DNA of 64,000 nt from Cadophora sp. MPI-SDFR-AT-0126. Its lineage: Eukaryota > Ascomycota > Leotiomycetes > Helotiales > Ploettnerulaceae. The notes under the pieces were generated by a model. It had not been told where the DNA came from and ran no database searches. It saw only the letters and a list, made by a program, of their open reading frames with translations. The stretch covers positions 87,255 to 151,254 of the forward strand of contig JAGMVK010000030.1 in the NCBI GenBank assembly GCA_020747065.1. The letters are read 5' to 3'. Shown one piece after another: positions 44,201 through 55,700 of the stretch; position 1 is the first letter of the stretch, and every line of letters starts with the position of its first letter. A program made the translations under genes and the position numbers.

Positions 44201-44980
44201 TAATTCTTATGGCTACTACCTAGGTATAGGATCGTGAGGAGATTAATTAATATATTAAACAGCTATACTACTAAAGCATTATGAGTACTATTATCCGTTA
44301 GCTTAAGCTCCTAGGCTATAGTTAGTTGTTCGGCTACTTCTTCCGAGTACACTTAGCTATAGACTGTGTCTCTATCGCGTTAGTCGAAGTGATATACGCG
44401 GAAGAGGTAGGAGGCGAGTTATTTCCAAGTACGGAAGTACTTATCTAGAGAACTCTGCCGCTGATATTACTTGAACGCGTTGGTATAGTAGCTATTGTCG
44501 ATGCTATTAATCTAACGCGTAACTAGCGTCTTTGTCGTGTTTAAGGTAGATAGGCACTGCTCGAGTATCTACTGTAGTGCTACTATAATAGCATAAAGCC
44601 TTTCTTCGAATTGTCTGTCCTACTATATCGTGACACTGTGATATGTTCCTACGGTTAGCCTAGCGCGCCGGCTTTTAGGCGAAGCAGAGGGCGGCTTCTT
44701 AGTGATAGCGAGGATATTAAGCGGCCTGCCCTTAAACCTTATTAGCTATTTTATGTGATACTTAAGCTATGCCGTACTCTTATCTTGATTCTTAGTATTA
44801 TTTTCTTACTAGTTCAGCCTCCTATCTTCCTTCCGTTTCACGTCCTTTTCCGCCTCTATCGCTTTAATCACTTATTCGTAGGCTGTTTTCGGTACTAGTA
44901 GTATTCCAGACTGCATAACGCTACTAATGATCCAGTAGGTACTGCGTGTATTGTTTACTTATCTCTGAACTCTTACCTCC
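41218..44980 (-). pseudogene. RIP-damaged long gene, likely subtelomeric RecQ/TLH-type helicase N-terminal region
   Basis: The minus strand from an ATG near 44979 (MEVRVQR) downward gives a long coherent frame interrupted only by TAG/TAA where Gln fits. Blocks include LDKYFRTWKQLASYLFRVYHFD (about 44400), ILAGLVWISRLLFLEYTLLERAY (about 44080), NPLSRLHYIRIKYV then PLDTILDLLF (about 43950), and ITRLLFLYILHISDPLQ (about 43250). These match my recollection of the region before the helicase domain in fungal telomere-linked (TLH) RecQ proteins, including a Tyr-Arg ... Thr-His-Asn recombinase-like segment near 42950-43100. A 300-bp stretch of that segment is duplicated in tandem at 42290-42600 and 42830-43110. 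The last 326 bases (41218-41544) are stop-free, encoding 108 residues. No helicase motifs (DEAH, QxxR) follow, so the catalytic half is absent. Family call is moderate. Confidence 0.45.
42290..43120 (-). repeat. Tandem duplication of about 540-bp period within the TLH-like relic
   Basis: Two parallel segments, about 42290-42600 and 42830-43110, share CCTTTCCAG, ACTTA-TTGAATTATA, AACGATCTGGT, CTATAGATTAA and TTATCAGTAGAGTCC/TTACCGATAGAGTCC in the same order. On the minus strand both encode IGLYRQA...KKY...LTxDL...YLYNS. The copies are now diverged, mostly by transitions. Confidence 0.65.
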
Positions 44981-45728
44981 ATAACGGTTGTCCTACTACT
45001 TCTGGCCTAGTATTTTCGAGTACTCCTTCTCGACGTGTACTTTCAGAACGCTGTCTTCCTTCCGTGTGCCTTATAGGTATAGACAAGTACAATACTATAT
45101 ACTATTAAGGATAGGTAGGAAGGGGAGAGGCTCAGAGCTATGGAGAGGGACCGCTAGCTCTACGAGTATCGCCTTCGGCCGGGGGCGAACGACCTAGGTA
45201 GCGTTGAAGATAGGCTACTATATTACTAGCGGTAGCTTATAGTCTCAGTTAAGACGTAAGTGGTTCTTGAGTTCGCGAGACAGTATAGCGGAGTTATGCT
45301 TAGTGCAGAAGAGGGTACCGAACTCGGGAAGATAAACAATACCCTCTCTAAGGGACTGCGACCGGAAAGTCATAGCATCCCAGGACATGACTCTGTGAGA
45401 TGTGTATGCGTTTGAAAGGTCTACTAGAGACGCGTCGCGTCCGACAGTACGTTAATGAAGACATGAGCCGCGTGCGCGGGCGTGGGCCGAGGCGCTAGTA
45501 TAGTCTTACTAGGTGACTGGGGAAGATTAGCATAGCGGATAGCGAAGCTAATCGCGTTTGCAATTGAGTGGAGGTTTAATATTACTCATATGTAGGAGAG
45601 CTGTTCCGGGTTAGAGCGCAATTACCTTAGTGGGAATGACTACGGCAGCCCATTGTAGGTCGAAGTACAAGTGGGCGGAAGTGGGGTATCCGCGAAGGGC
45701 AATAATAAACCCCGCCCCTGGAACCCGT
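44981..45728. other. Mixed-composition spacer before the T-free island
   Basis: Moderately GC sequence without a convincing gene; a 69-codon plus frame at 44988-45197 is the only open stretch and overlaps nothing recognisable. Composition is not RIP-like between about 45120 and 45728. Confidence 0.3.
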
Positions 45729-45756
45729 CACCAAGCCCAACCCCCACAAAAAGAAA

Positions 45757-45829
<73 letters not shown>

Positions 45830-47379
45830 CCCCGAGGCGAGCGGCCGCCAGCGGGGCCCGGGGAAACGGAGCGGGAGCCGAGGGGAGGGGAAAAGAAGCG
45901 GAACCGGGGCGGGGAAGCGCCGAACCGGAGGCGAAGAACGCGGGGGCCGAAGAAAAACCCGACGGGCGAACGCCGGGGAGACCGGGGGGGAACGGCGACC
46001 CCGCGGCGCGACCCCGGGACGGAAACCCGGCGGCGGCGGCGGCCCAACCGGGAGAGCGCCGCCGCGCGCCGCGAGCGGGGCGGGGAAAGGGCGGGGGAAC
46101 GCGGCGGCGAAGGCCGGGGACGGGGGACGAGCGCGGGGGGACGGGGGAGGACGCGCGGGAAACGACGGACGCCGGCGACGGCGCGGGGCGGCCGGGGCGC
46201 CGGGGCGCCGGGGCGCCGGGGCGCCGGGGCGCCGGGGCGCCGGGGCGGCGGGGCGCCGGGGCGGCGGGCGCCGGGGAAAACGCGACGGACACCCGGGCGG
46301 AACGGACGCGGGCGGCCCCCGAGCGGCCGGCGGGAAACCCGCCGAACGGCGCGGCCGCCGGGAGACGAGACCCGACGCGCGCGCCGCGACGACCGCCCGG
46401 CCCGAACGCGAACGCGCGGGCGGGCGGGCGGGGCGAAGGCGAGCCGCCCGCGGGAAACGGGCGGGAAAGAAGAACCCGACGAACCGGAACGCGAAAGGGG
46501 GAGGCCGGGGGGAAGGAGGAAGGACGGGGAGGAGAAGCGCGAGGAGAAGGAGGAGGCCGGGCGGAAGGACGGGGGCGGGGAAGCGGGCGGAGGACGCCCC
46601 GAGGGCGAAAGGCGGAGGGAGGGGACCCGAAACGCGAGGGGGAGGGGCGAGAGACGGCGCGGGGCGGAAGAAGGGCCGCGGGGCAACGACGGGGGCCGCG
46701 GGGGGGCGGGGGGCGGGGAGAGGCCAAGGGACGGGCGAGGAAAACAGGGGACGGGCGGGACGGGAGGACGACGGCGGAAAAACGCCCCGCGGGCGGACGC
46801 GGCGGAAGGACGCGACGGGGACCCCGAACGGCGACGCGGGGGCGAACGCGAAGGGGACCGGCCGGGCGGCGGCAACCGGGCGGCCCAAAAAACAACCCGC
46901 GGGGGCGCCGGCGGCGGCGGGAACCGCGGGGAGGGGGAAAAAGAGCCCGAGGGGCGGAGACGGAGAGGCGACGAGCCGCACGCACGGACGCACGGACCGA
47001 CGGAGGAGGAGAGAACGGGGGGCGGCACCGCCCGGCCCCGGACGGGACGGAACCGGACCGGGAGGGAGCGAGGCGGGCGGGCGGGCAGGCACGCGGCGGG
47101 GACCCGGGGGAGGGAGGGAGGGAAGGGGAAGGCCGGGAGCGCGACCCGGAAAGCGAAGGAGAACGCCCGGGGAGCCGCCGGGACGGGGAACGAGCGGACG
47201 GCGCGGGGACGGGAGAGCGCCGGAGAGGCCGCGGCGAAAAGAGCCCGCGGGCGGAGTGACGCGGCGGTGAAAGCCGACCGCGGGGGGACCCGGACGAGGG
47301 CCGCCGGGCGGAGGAGGCGGAAGGAGGGAGCGGGAGACCGGGCGGGGAGAACGGACCGAAGCCGGGAGCGAGACGCGCC
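45729..47379. other. T-free, extremely GC-rich purine-skewed island with GAAA microsatellite
   Basis: From 45729 to 47256 I find no T on the + strand (1,528 bases); up to 47379 only two Ts occur (47257 and 47268). It opens with a GAAA/GAA microsatellite (45748-45829) and then consists of G-rich, C- and A-containing sequence with many G4 runs, plus a stretch of GGGGCGCC repeats at about 46190-46262. Edges are sharp: at about 47380 ordinary AT-rich sequence resumes within a few bases. Because stop codons need T, three plus frames and, on the other strand (which lacks A), several frames stay open for 450-594 codons. Their Arg/Gly/Pro/Ala-only translations are not proteins. Neighbouring DNA on both sides is RIP-rich. 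Could be a real non-B-DNA-forming repeat or an assembly/basecalling artefact. Confidence 0.9.
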
Positions 47380-49290
47380 TTTGTTAACCTCCTAGCTGTT
47401 TCTAAACTCATATTCCTCGGTATAACTTATTTTCTCTTTAATCTATTAAACTCTTTTCATCTACCTCTTTTTCCAATTGCTCTCCTTCTTCCCTATAGGG
47501 TCACAATTAGCGCTTCGCGCTTATAGGTTCGAGTTAGTTCTTATAATCTTAACCCTATTTTAAATAATAATAGCAGCTTAGTATTAGGATCTAATACTAT
47601 TTATATATACTCTATCCCTTCTACTGATGAGCTTAATGCTATTATATATATAATATATCGATTAATATTAGGCCCTAATACCCTATGTTCTATACTATAG
47701 CTGGATAAGACTAAGCTTTATAAACCCTAACTTTTTAATAATATCTAATATTCTTACAAACGAGTTCTATATTCTACTAATCCCCCTGTTCTTATTTACT
47801 AACATGTAAAATACTCGTATAATCCGCGCTACTTTAATCCCCTCCTACTAAATCCCCTAACGGAACTACTTATACACTTCCGCTTGCTTGGTTCATACTA
47901 CTTCATCTCTTTCTATCTAATTCCCAAATATTACCTATTCTTTGTTATATTTATTTATTAATATTGTTATGATTGCGAGAACTAATATCCTAAAATATTG
48001 ATATCATTGCCCTAGCTTCTCCTTCCCTCCCACTTCTATACTAATATACTATTGCTAATATATTGCTTATAGAACCCTATATAATGAATAACTTCCCCTA
48101 CCCCTAAAACCACCTAATGCTGCAATATACTATTGTATAATAGTAACCTAGTTAATGATCTTAACTGTGTTATGCTACTAATAATCCAATATCTGGTGTA
48201 TCTTACCCCTGAAATCCCCGGCTAAATAATACGCTAGGTATATTTAATACTACTTCTCTAACTATTTCTCTAAATAGTCTAACCTCGATTATACTGTCCT
48301 ATTATACTAACATGTAATCTAGTACTAGAATAGACTATTACTCTTGTCACCGCTTTAGTTATTATTAGTAGTCCTAGTTATAGTACTAGGTTCTGGTAAT
48401 TCTAAACTATTATTAATACCTTCTGATCTTTTTTTTAATTATCTAATCAAAAATAGGGGAACTGCTAGGCAATACTACATTATCGTTCTAGCTATTAGGC
48501 TCTATCTTACTATTATTTTAACTACTTTTTATTACTACTTTACTATCCTTAAACTACGATATCCTCTTTTATCGCTTTATACTCCTTTATTCCCTTCCCC
48601 TAAACCCCGGATTAGAATCCTAATACCTGCTATTCTTAGAATTGATACCTACTATCCTACTATCCTTAAATTTAGACTGCATTTTTCGCTTCCGCTTCTT
48701 AGCCCTCTACTTCCGACTAGAACTGCTATTTATACAATTAATGAGCCTAATAACTTCTCCTTTATCATTATCTGCAACCTTACTACTTTAAACCCCGTTA
48801 TTACTCTTACTAATCTTAATCTTGCTTAATCCTTCTCCTTTGTAATTATCTATTACCTTATTACTTTTCTTATAATTCCTATTATTACTCCTATTGACCT
48901 TAATCTTGCTTAAATCTCCTTCGCTATTCTCTACTATATCCTTATTACTCTTTTTGTAATCTTCATCCTAATTGTTATTAAACGCATTAAACACCTTTTC
49001 TTTATTATTAATTACCTTTTCCTTAACCTAATTATTAACAATGACTTTAATACTATTATTAACGACTTTTTTAACAACCTTATTCCCTACTTCTTCTTTT
49101 TCCTTATCCCTGGCTTTACCTACGCTAACTTCCTTAACCTTATATTTCCTATATTTGTACTAGCATTAATAATACCCTTATTATCTCTCAAACCTAATCT
49201 ACTTGTACTCTCTTTCTTCTCTTTAATTCTAGTATTCATATGATTATCCTCTCTCTTATTCTTATCTATTACCTAATACTATTATTAATG
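47380..49290 (-). pseudogene. AT-rich Lys/Asn-rich coding-like relic downstream of DUF3505-like segment
   Basis: On the minus strand, 48600-49300 reads as low-complexity Lys/Asn/Ser/Ile sequence with loosely repeated blocks (NKVIDNYKGEGLSKIKI-like, about 96-bp spacing near 48740-48960) and a basic cluster KKRKRKMQSKFK near 48660. It directly follows, on the same strand, the zinc-finger-like segment at 49290-49760, so it may be the disordered part of the same gene. Below 48600 no reliable frame was seen. A short hairpin AGCGC-TTC-GCGCT lies near 47512. Confidence 0.35.
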
Positions 49291-49760
49291 ATCTTAAAAC
49301 TATAACTGCAATTAGGCCGCTTTAAATAATTTATTATCGCTTACCCTTTACTACTTATACTCCTTGTTCCTATATACCTTCATGCGTTTCCGGTTACTGG
49401 ATTTGAATGGGTATATTCGGCATTAGTACCCATTAATCACTAAAATAATTAGCTATAGTCTGGACCTGTCCTCAGGTAACTAGATCATCGAAAAATCATA
49501 ATCCCAACTAAATCCCTTGATATACTTCTGCACTCGTTCGCGGTCATATAACAGGGTCTTATATTAGACACGTAAATGCTTACTAAACGCGCGTGACTAG
49601 ACGATCTTACGGCACTTATTATATAGGTAAATAAATACTTAAAACGCGACATTCACTTGGATTAAATCTTCTAATTTGGGCGGGAATATTTATAGGGCAC
49701 TAATTATTCATATTAAATACGTTATGTAAAGTAGAACTCTTAGTATTAGGCCCTGATACT
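49290..49760 (-). pseudogene. DUF3505/TLH-type N-terminal segment with damaged C2H2 finger
   Basis: Minus-strand translation: LYDRERVQKYIKGFSWDYDF, then LPEDRSRLQLIILVINGY, C, RIYPFKSSNRKRMKVYRNKEY, RVSDNKLFKAA and LQLQ. This is the layout of the N-terminal domain of fungal telomere-linked RecQ-type helicase proteins, where a CxxC pair, then RKAMxxH and KEH form a C2H2-like finger followed by ...LFQxVxLQxWF. Here one Cys and both His are Tyr, each one transition away, and TAA/TAG replace Gln. A related copy of the preceding 80 bases is at 53046-53124. This may be the 5' part of the relic at 41218-44980 (same strand, correct order) split by the T-free island. Confidence 0.5.
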
Positions 49761-52700
49761 GTTCGTGTTCACGCTTGCTACCTGCTCTTACGTGACCCTG
49801 GCAATAGTATTAGGCCCCTAATATTCGCCTACGACTGCCATTTACCCCTACTAATTTATTATTATACAATTAGTAGTAATATAAAAACTTCCCTATATCT
49901 CATGCTATTACCCTTAACTTTTGGATACTATAACTAAGCCTATAAAACTGTATAAGATCCTTTGACTTATAGTTGTAAATGCCCTTATATTATTTACTAT
50001 AAAAACTTATATAATAAAGAGTTTAAATTTCCTTAAAGCTAAAAGAAATTATAATTATATGACTATAGTATATCAGCTGCTATTATATATTAAACAGATC
50101 TATATTATACTGCATTTCCAAAGCCTACTATTTTGTCTTTACTTTATATCGCACTTGCTAATGATACTGTGCTCGCCCTTAATGCCGTACCCTATACGCT
50201 AAGCGTATGACTTCCTCTGCTCTTAAGCGCGAGTATCGATTATTACTTAATTATAAAGGAATTTATACTACTAGTCTAGTCATATGTACTGCCCTAGCTG
50301 ACTAATACAAGTAAGCTAATTATCAGGACTAGGATTTTCCAAGTAGTTGGTTTTTAAGGCTTTAACTTAGGCTAATAAAGATATTCTTTCAGAGTTCTGC
50401 GGATATTTAGGGGAATCTTACTAAGACGATTTATTAAAATAGTAGTTTATAAGCTACGAATCTTTAAGAGGCTCTAGATCCCTAGGGAGTCTATATTAAA
50501 TAGCGGTGTATGACTCGTAACGTGAATTTGCAACTATTGTAAGTATATCTAATATAAATTAGTTATCAGTAATTCAAACGCCTTGTAAGTGTAATAGATG
50601 TTATATTCCTAGTTCAGTATAACCTAGTTGTCTCGATAGATAATGCGAATATATATAATATTAGCTAAGCATTAGCTAAGTATAATAGCCTAGGTATCTT
50701 ACTAGCCTAGGCCGTTAGTAAAAAATCGTATAAGAGTCTATAAATCCGGGAAGTTGAGGGCTTTCCTAATTATAAGTCAAGTATTAAGTAGCCGGTGGCA
50801 AAAATACTGGCTGCGCCTCTAAAGTCGCTTATATAAGATAAGACGTTTACTACTAAAGTTAAACTCGCTCTTCTATCTAAGGTAAGCTTCGCGAAAAGCT
50901 GACGAGACATAGGCTACGAGTGTATAGCAAGTACTTAGATAGCTTAAAAGTCATATATATAAGCCGGCGTAGTAGATAATTCGACTAATAATCTCTAAAG
51001 GCGCTTGAGTTATGCGTGTGTAGAAAGAAGTAAATGTTAGTGATAATATTAAAGCTATAGTAAATTAGCGTTGTATGGAAAAATAAAGAAATTGCATTAT
51101 AGAGATAAGGGAGTGAGTATATATTAATAAGTATAGTTACACTGAATTTTTTTGCTTTTAAGTTATTAACTAATTATTAGTAAGGAAGATATTTATTAAA
51201 AGCGTGAAAGCTTATACTAGAATTGTATAAGAATATTTATATTAATAGATTATAGAGTTCTTTAAATAAACTCCTAACCTTAACCTCTAAATCCTAATAC
51301 TCTAGATTATGATTCCTAAAACTATTAAGGGCTAGGTTAAATTCCTAATATACTAGAATTACTACTTATATTATTCTACTAATCCTATAGTATACGCTTC
51401 GGATATCTCTACTAAACTGACTTTAGAATACCTATCTAACGGCATTTGTTTTATTTAATTAGCTGCTTACTAGCTTATTTTTCCAACAAGAGTACCTCCT
51501 TTATATAGACGAATAATATATTACTAATCATAGCCTAAGTACAAAGCACCTTATACGAATACTACATAGCTAGAAAGCTAAGCAGGTCCTAAATATACTA
51601 AAAAGACAAATTCAATAAAACCACTTCGCTATCCTGCGAACTATGCTATATAAAGACTCCTTTAGTATATGCATATAAGTATTTAAATCAGTAGCTATGT
51701 AAAGAAATACCTAATTACTATAAGCTAGACACGTCTTAATACCTATAGACCTAATATTACAGAGAGGCTTAGAAAAGTATACCTCTTTATAGTTTAAATA
51801 TAGTATAGTATTAAGATATAGAGATCCTAATTATTACTTAGATATACTATTATAGTATTATAATTCAATTATTATATAGAGATATTATCGTAAATCCAAA
51901 TATCTTTATCTTACTCTAAAATCTGTATAATTTATTAATTTCCTTACATATGCAAAGGACTTGGCCTATAAACTAATTAATCCTAATAAAATACCTATAG
52001 AACCTTTATATAAACTAATTAGATTATACTAAAGAGATGCGAGTACCCTTATTCTATACTATTAACTACACTGGATTATTTACTTTTCAATTATTCCTTA
52101 AGTCCGTAATTACTTCTCGGATATGTCGCTACCCCTTGCAAGAGAGCAAGATTTAGTTGAATAAAGGAATTCCATTGAGTATGAATCTAGGGATTACGAT
52201 AGATATTATGAATTAGATTTAGTAATTATGGTAATGAATAACTAGTTGTAATACTAAAGAGGATATTTCTTATACATCTTACAATTATGCTCTTCTAATA
52301 TAGATAAGTAGAGTGCTAAGACTAAACTTATACTGCTCGAGTACTATCATATAATAATAGTAAAAAATCAATTGCTACCTATTTATTTTCTATGAAGCTA
52401 CATATCCTACATTACCTTTTAAGTAAGACTACGCTCCTGTGCGTTTAGCTGCAAGTTGTGTTATACTTATATAAAGAAGACTACCACTATCTAATGGGGT
52501 ATTCTACTAGCAGATGACTACCTAATCAAGTAGGTAAAAATATAATTTAAGTTAACAAAGACAAGTAAGAGTTAAGAGTACTTAGATAAGGTAGTCTTGG
52601 CGGTAATATAACATCCAAGAATATCTGAGACTAACTTAGCACCTGACTAAGGGTCCGTAGGGTAGACGAGAAATCAGATATTAATTTACTATATTAATAC

Positions 52701-55700
52701 CCTATATAATATAATAACTGTTATTATACAAGTAAGACTATACTCTTAAGTAATACATATAATATTATTAAGAATCTATTTTTAAGGCAAATAAAACTAA
52801 GTATAATGATTATTAATAAATAATATTCAATTGTTCTATATAGAATCCGAGAAAATTTTCTAATAGTACTAAAAAGCTTAAACTGGATTAGAGCAGCTAC
52901 TATAACCCTAGCTTCCTAAATTGCCTTACTTCTACTAAAGCTTGTTTTTCTACTATAGTAGGTAAGAAAGTCGTTAATAAGCTTAAATCTCTGCTAAAAG
53001 TACTCAATTAATTACTTAATTGCGTTAATATAAACATTTACTAAGGTCAAATCTTCTAATTTAGGCAGATTTTATGGGGGTACTAGTGGTTCATATTGAA
53101 TATACTATATGGAGTGGAACTCTTATACCCTATGTAAAAGTAATATCTAAAGTAGTAGTATCATACTCATATATACTAGCTAGTATAGTAACTGCTTTCC
53201 TAATCTATATCCCAATAGATATTGAACTTACTTGGACTAAGTAAGTAATGAAAGAGTTAATAGCTAATTAAACTACTCTTTCTAAAATCGTATTAAATGG
53301 ATTTTTATATGTATAGCACTAGATATCCTAATATATATATTAAATCCAAGTGTAAAGTATGTCTTGTAACCTTACTCTAGTTCTGTAATAATTAGTCCTT
53401 AATACCTACCTCTCGTTACCCTAACGGTATAAAAACGCTACTACTATTAATTATTATAGCTGTAAAGCTTTCATCCCACTCATTGCCTTAATGTCTTCTA
53501 CTATTGGATTTTCGGGTTAAAAGCAGCTATAATAGCCCTGCAAGTTTAGAAGACTAAGACTAATGATTATTTACGCTTATTAACCTTAACCTCTGGTCTA
53601 GGATTATTATTACTAAGATTTGAACTATTATCTTAGATATTATTATCAAGTATACTTATAATTAAATCCACTCATCAGATTTTTTAGTTTATTTAAGCTT
53701 TGATTTTTAATCTACTTTAATATCTTTAGCTTTAGTAGTTGTGTTTACTTTCACACGAGGATAAATCCTTTTACCCTAATACTTCTTTCCTAATTACCTA
53801 AAACTCTTTGGTTTTTTCTTGTTTATGTACCTTGAGTTCTTAAGTACTATATACACTAATAAGTTAGGAAATATCCTATATATTTTAATACTGATTATTA
53901 CTAAATATTTACTATCATGTATTTTATAAAATACTATAAAGGATAATAGGGTAGGAGCGGAAAAAAAGCTCTACTTTTCTCAGGATCGGCATATATAGCC
54001 GAAAACTACATTATCTATTCCTTTAGATCTTAATTATAGTTAGTCTTTGTTAATATAATAAAGGTGGAATATAATAGATACGGGAGAACCTAATGTATTA
54101 GATAACTAAAGTAAAGAACTCATCTAACTACTTATCTGCGCGTTTATATCCAGACATTACTTAATTAATTCGAAGGTCTTTTATAGGATGACTTAGTATA
54201 ACTTATTACCTTAGCTATAGCGTTCCTAGCTATCTTCCTAGAGAAATAAGAAATCGAGGAAGATTAGTCACTCTCTTAAATCGTATTTTATTTCTAGTTA
54301 TAAAATAAGGTGGATATAATCAATCTCGTTAATAGAAAATATCTGCTTTATACAGCTCTAATAAAATTAGATGTTTCTCTTTACTGATTGCATGAATATT
54401 AATTTAGAAGATTACTTATAGGATTTAAGCATAGCCTTTCAATATCTATATTAAACTGTTTAAAGTTTAATACGTGGAGATATTTAAGTCACTTGCCTAG
54501 AAGGGCTCTACTGTACTGTATATTATTTGATTATACTAAGACTTAGCCTAATTAAACTGAACAATAGATATTTCGGAAATCTGTAATTACTCGCCCACTG
54601 TTATCTATACTTCTTATATATTAATATATTCTCTACTAGAATATTCTCTCTATATAGTGGTGCGAATCGCTATATTACTTAATTGATCTTTGGCAAGAAT
54701 CAGCTAAGTCCATATTATTTAATAGTCTATTGTATCCCTAGACCTTCTTTTATAATCGGCTTTTTATTATAAAGATTCTTTTAGTAATCTTGGTATAGGA
54801 ATAATTTACACTAGATCAGGTTATTACTATAGTAAAACCGAAGTGCCCTTAACGTAATTACTATAATAATTATTTCTAGTAGTAAATATATTATAACTAT
54901 ATGAGTAAGAATATACTTAAAGAGAAAATAGTACTTGTTAATCTAAGTATAGAGAAAGCTAAGAAGCTCTTTTATAGGGATAATATAATAAAAGGAGTAA
55001 AGATAAGGCAGTATTAATCTCGTTATTATATAGATCCTATTAGTACTACTACTAGGTAATCTCCTCTATTATTGTTAGGAAGATACAGTATTCTTCTTAA
55101 ATGCTATACAACTTTCTTAGTTATTAACCAGATTAGTATAAGCGCGTTTCTTGCTATAGAGATAGCTAAACTTACAAATACCTTTTAAAAAAGTAATGCC
55201 TTTACCTCTTACTAAAGTAATTGAATATATCTAAAATCTAAGACTAAATTCTTAAGGGACTTATTATTAAAGATATATACTTTTAATATATTAAATAAAG
55301 TCTTAATTAAGATATAGAAGTAAGAGTATATTAATCTATCTTAGCTTTCTTTCTCCTGCGGTATTATAAAGAAGGTCTAGTCTATTATATTTTGTATAGT
55401 TGCTTAAGGATATGTTATATATTTAGGATTCCCCTTAGCTGCACTTCTATTAGCGTAAGAATAGTCCGTGTTTTTATATACGTATTTAAGTAATACTTCC
55501 TTTATAAGAATACCTCTGCCTTATAATTTTCTGGGATATGATTATATAGTAGAGCACTATCTTCTGAAGTAGTCTACTTCGTAAGATCAATAAATGCGTA
55601 ATCTTTATTATAGAACTATGAATCAGTTACCTAAGACTAGAAATATTCCTAGCCTTCATAAGTTATAGTTAGATTACTAGTTATATCTATAGACTCTAGT

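Noticed and set aside
45627..47411. Open frames of 450-594 codons on both strands
   Set aside because: They exist only because the + strand lacks T, so stop codons cannot form. Translations are Arg/Gly/Pro/Ala/Ser only, and overlapping frames on both strands are all open.
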